Assembly: GCA_020199975.1 (NCBI GenBank)
Contig: JAIVJP010000320.1
Coordinates: 1 to 6,272 of the forward strand
Direction of reading: 5' to 3'
DNA length: 6,272 nt
DNA from: Acidobacteriota bacterium
GTDB taxonomy: Bacteria > Acidobacteriota > Blastocatellia > Pyrinomonadales > Pyrinomonadaceae
Of this stretch, positions 4,541-6,272 are shown piece after piece; positions within the stretch are counted from its first letter, which is position 1, and each line of letters begins with the position of its first letter. A program made the position numbers and the translations under genes. The notes beneath the pieces are model-generated. The model did not search any database and was not told the DNA's origin. It saw only the letters and a list, made by a program, of their open reading frames with translations.

Positions 4541-5583
4541 CTGCGCTTACTCAACAGACGTTGCTCAACGCGAGGCAGGCTTGCCACCACAACATCGCCG
4601 ACAATTTTCATGCTGCGCGCAGATACCTTGTCGATCGTGTCGTCCGGCTTGTGCCAGTATGGATAGCTGCTGAGTTGAATGATATCCACTGCATCTACTC
4701 CTGCTCTTAGAAAGGGCTCGTGATCATCGCCGCCGACACCTTCCGGACGATCCACGAACACCGAGCCATATCCTATTTCGCGAGCACTTTGCCAGATGAT
4801 GTCCTGCAACCACTTGGTGCTCATTGTATCGCGCCCCAGCTCGAGATTGCTGTATCCGATCATGTCCAAAAGAATAAACGCGCGCACCCGATTTAACTGA
4901 TTCTTGTTTCGTAGCTCGGAGACATAGTGCCGGCTGCCGTAGGTGTTGTCTGGCACGCCTGGTTTTCCGCACTCGTCCCAGCCCTCGCAGAAGGATTCTT
5001 CGCCGTCAAAAAAGACAAGCAAGTAGGTGAGCTTAGGCTTACGGCCATTACCCGACAGCACCCGTCCCAGCTCAATCAGAGTCCCCACAGAAGCACCGGG
5101 ATCATTCGCGCCGACGAAAAGCATGTCCTGGTAGAACTTTGTCTCGTAATGACTGCTGAGAATAACTACGTCTTTGGATTCGCCGGGAATCTCCGCCGTG
5201 ATATTCACCATCTTCTTTTCACCCACGGGGGTCGACGCGATGAATTCGTCAGTCGAAACAGTCAGACCGTACGACTTCAACTCGTTCACGATGTATTCAC
5301 GCGTTTTGGCCAGCTCAGCTGAACCGGGCGGACGTGGTCCAATCTCCACCTGTTTGCGCACGTGCTCCATGGCTCGCTCGCCATTGAAGGCCACCGCGCT
5401 GGGTACGACGGCAGACACATTGGCCGGCCGCGTGGAGACTCCCACGTTTCCACCACCGGGCGGAGCGTTCCGGGGACAAGCTATAAAAAGCAAAGGCCCC
5501 AGCAGGCATAAGGTTGTGGAACCCAGCCGCTGAATTACGGATTTCCTTTTTAGGTTGTTCAGGTGCTCTATCCCTTTGGGCAT
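4537..5583 (-). CDS. M28-family zinc peptidase-like lipoprotein, resembling glutaminyl-peptide cyclotransferase
   Basis: The 348-residue protein begins with a basic stretch (KRKSVIQR) and a hydrophobic run ending LLFIAC, so Cys36 is a likely lipidation site and the enzyme would be anchored in the envelope. The linker to about residue 65 is rich in Pro, Gly and Val. The M28 fold follows, with candidate metal or active-site residues His145 (SSHYETK), Asp161 (GANDPGAS), Glu195/Glu196 (FFDGEESF), Asp240 (LLDMIGY) and His311 (YPYWHKPDD). Features favouring glutaminyl cyclase over a plain aminopeptidase are the DGEESF and TYGSRH pair and DDHEPFLRAGV (286-296), which closely mirrors the animal cyclase segment. 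Such enzymes convert N-terminal glutamine to pyroglutamate; an aminopeptidase role remains possible. It starts 38 bases after fur without a clear ribosome site, and its stop overlaps the start of the dehydrogenase gene. Confidence 0.85.
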   Translation of the reverse strand: MPKGIEHLNNLKRKSVIQRLGSTTLCLLGPLLFIACPRNAPPGGGNVGVSTRPANVSAVVPSAVAFNGERAMEHVRKQVEIGPRPPGSAELAKTREYIVNELKSYGLTVSTDEFIASTPVGEKKMVNITAEIPGESKDVVILSSHYETKFYQDMLFVGANDPGASVGTLIELGRVLSGNGRKPKLTYLLVFFDGEESFCEGWDECGKPGVPDNTYGSRHYVSELRNKNQLNRVRAFILLDMIGYSNLELGRDTMSTKWLQDIIWQSAREIGYGSVFVDRPEGVGGDDHEPFLRAGVDAVDIIQLSSYPYWHKPDDTIDKVSARSMKIVGDVVVASLPRVEQRLLSKRR

Positions 5584-5621
5584 GTGGCTGATGGACGGTG
5601 GTCGATTGTGATTTCCAATTA

Positions 5622-6113
5622 CTATCTCGTTGATCGGGCAGACGCGGATCGGATCCGTTCTCGAGACTTTTCCGCATTACGTTTTGCCCGGCGACAATCG
5701 GCGCAGATGCCAATGATCCGCAGTAGATGTTGCTCCACCTCAAACTTGTGTCTGGCCGCCATAGCATCCTGAATGGCCTCGAGTTCAGCCGAGTAGAATT
5801 CAATGATCTTGCCACAGTTGGAACAGATCATGTGGTCATGGTGTTGGTGTTTGTAGTGATGTTCGTAGTGGGTCAGACCATCACCGAAGCGAACTTCGCG
5901 CGCCAGACCGGCTTCGGCCAGCAGTTTTAGAGTGCGGTAGACAGTGGTTTGACCAACGGAGGAGTCTTCCTTGTGCACCAGTCGGTAAAGATCTTCACTG
6001 GACAGGTGTTCTTCAGTGCGCAGAAACACATCCAGGATAAGGTCGCGCTGGGCCGTGCGTTTGAGGCCTTGCTTCTGGATGTGTGCCAGGAATACTTCCT
6101 GTTCTTCAGTCAT
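5622..6113 (-). CDS. fur: Fur-family metal-dependent transcriptional regulator
   Basis: The 163-residue product has the two-domain Fur layout. An N-terminal winged helix covers about residues 1-83, with GLKRTAQRDLILDVF (16-30), HLSSEDLY (36-43) and the recognition segment SVGQTTVYRTLKLL (52-65). A dimerisation domain follows, carrying HHDHMICSNCGKIIEF (91-106) and a second CxxC, CADC (137-140). The four cysteines should hold the structural zinc, while His91, His92 and His94 are candidate regulatory-metal ligands. The basic tail after 140 (RRAKRNAEKSRER) is longer than usual. Sequence alone does not separate Fur, Zur and PerR. GAGGATC lies directly before the ATG, giving a short ribosome-site spacing. 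It is first in the four-gene run, so autoregulation would also control the enzymes downstream. Confidence 0.92.
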   Translation of the reverse strand: MTEEQEVFLAHIQKQGLKRTAQRDLILDVFLRTEEHLSSEDLYRLVHKEDSSVGQTTVYRTLKLLAEAGLAREVRFGDGLTHYEHHYKHQHHDHMICSNCGKIIEFYSAELEAIQDAMAARHKFEVEQHLLRIIGICADCRRAKRNAEKSRERIRSASARSTR

Positions 6114-6183
6114 GATCCTCGCCGACGTTCAGGTTCGTGCTTCCGGAGGCTTGCTTCTGAATCTTACCATTCTCGTGATCACT

Positions 6184-6189
6184 ATTGTA
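6184..6189 (-). promoter_or_regulatory. Possible -10 box for the fur operon
   Basis: On the minus strand this reads TACAAT, 5 of 6 bases of the consensus, 70 bases upstream of the fur ATG. The best -35 candidate is GTGACG (6205-6210), at a short 15-base spacing and poor match. The direct repeats at 6192-6210 fall across the spacer and -35 region. There is no AT-rich 19-bp Fur box visible there. Confidence 0.35.
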
Positions 6190-6191
6190 GG

Positions 6192-6210
6192 GGTGTCACT
6201 CCGGCGTCAC
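6192..6210. repeat. Direct repeat GGYGTCAC at an 11-base period upstream of fur
   Basis: GGTGTCAC at 6192-6199 and GGCGTCAC at 6203-6210 are direct copies with one difference. They are spaced 11 bases start to start, about one helical turn. The whole 22-base stretch around them is also an imperfect palindrome (7 of 10 arm positions). It covers the region just upstream of the likely -10 box of fur. It may be an operator for a regulator that binds direct repeats, or another dispersed GC-rich repeat. Confidence 0.4.
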
Positions 6211-6272
6211 CCCCTTCCCATCGCGACAGGCGCCCCCGGAGTGGCGCGCTTACACTCTCCCCAACCGCAGTG

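Noticed and set aside
6114..6180. Fur box upstream of fur
   Set aside because: No AT-rich palindrome near the GATAATGATAATCATTATC consensus was visible between the ATG and the probable -10 box.

Overview
The window reads as a stretch of chromosome from a free-living Gram-negative-type bacterium of moderate GC content. Six housekeeping-type genes lie on the minus strand. They resemble sequences from Acidobacteriota, perhaps the Blastocatellia/Pyrinomonadaceae side, because of the gene types and the GC-rich palindromic elements between and inside genes. This placement is an impression, not a demonstration. There is no rRNA, tRNA, CRISPR array, phage gene or transposase in view.

Left block (1-1035, minus strand): plsY is followed downstream by the N-terminal part of gpsA, which runs off the left edge. 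Together they form the entry into phospholipid synthesis: GpsA makes glycerol-3-phosphate and PlsY acylates it. Their 158-base gap holds degenerate 26-base repeat units with small hairpins. A related-looking double hairpin lies inside the plsY reading frame itself.

Middle block (1186-1904, plus strand): a small island of three short genes. The first is a shortened antitoxin-like protein of the addiction-module type. The other two are a DUF4160 protein and a DUF2442 protein that overlap each other. It looks like a toxin-antitoxin-type or related accessory cassette between conserved genes. It is followed by about 300 bases with no convincing gene but with two adjacent micro-duplications.

Right block (2200-6113, minus strand): a four-gene run in the order fur, an M28-family lipoprotein resembling glutaminyl cyclase, a LeuB-type dehydrogenase, and cinA. 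Spacing is tight: 38 bases, then a 4-base ATGA overlap, then about 40 bases. This suggests one transcript that starts upstream of fur. The products (metal-responsive regulator, exported zinc enzyme, oxidative decarboxylase, nucleotide-salvage enzyme) share no obvious pathway, so the operon may be a housekeeping convenience rather than a functional unit.

The least explained material is the set of short palindromic repeats (near 255-377, 775-813, 1066-1085 and 6192-6210) and the DUF4160/DUF2442 island.
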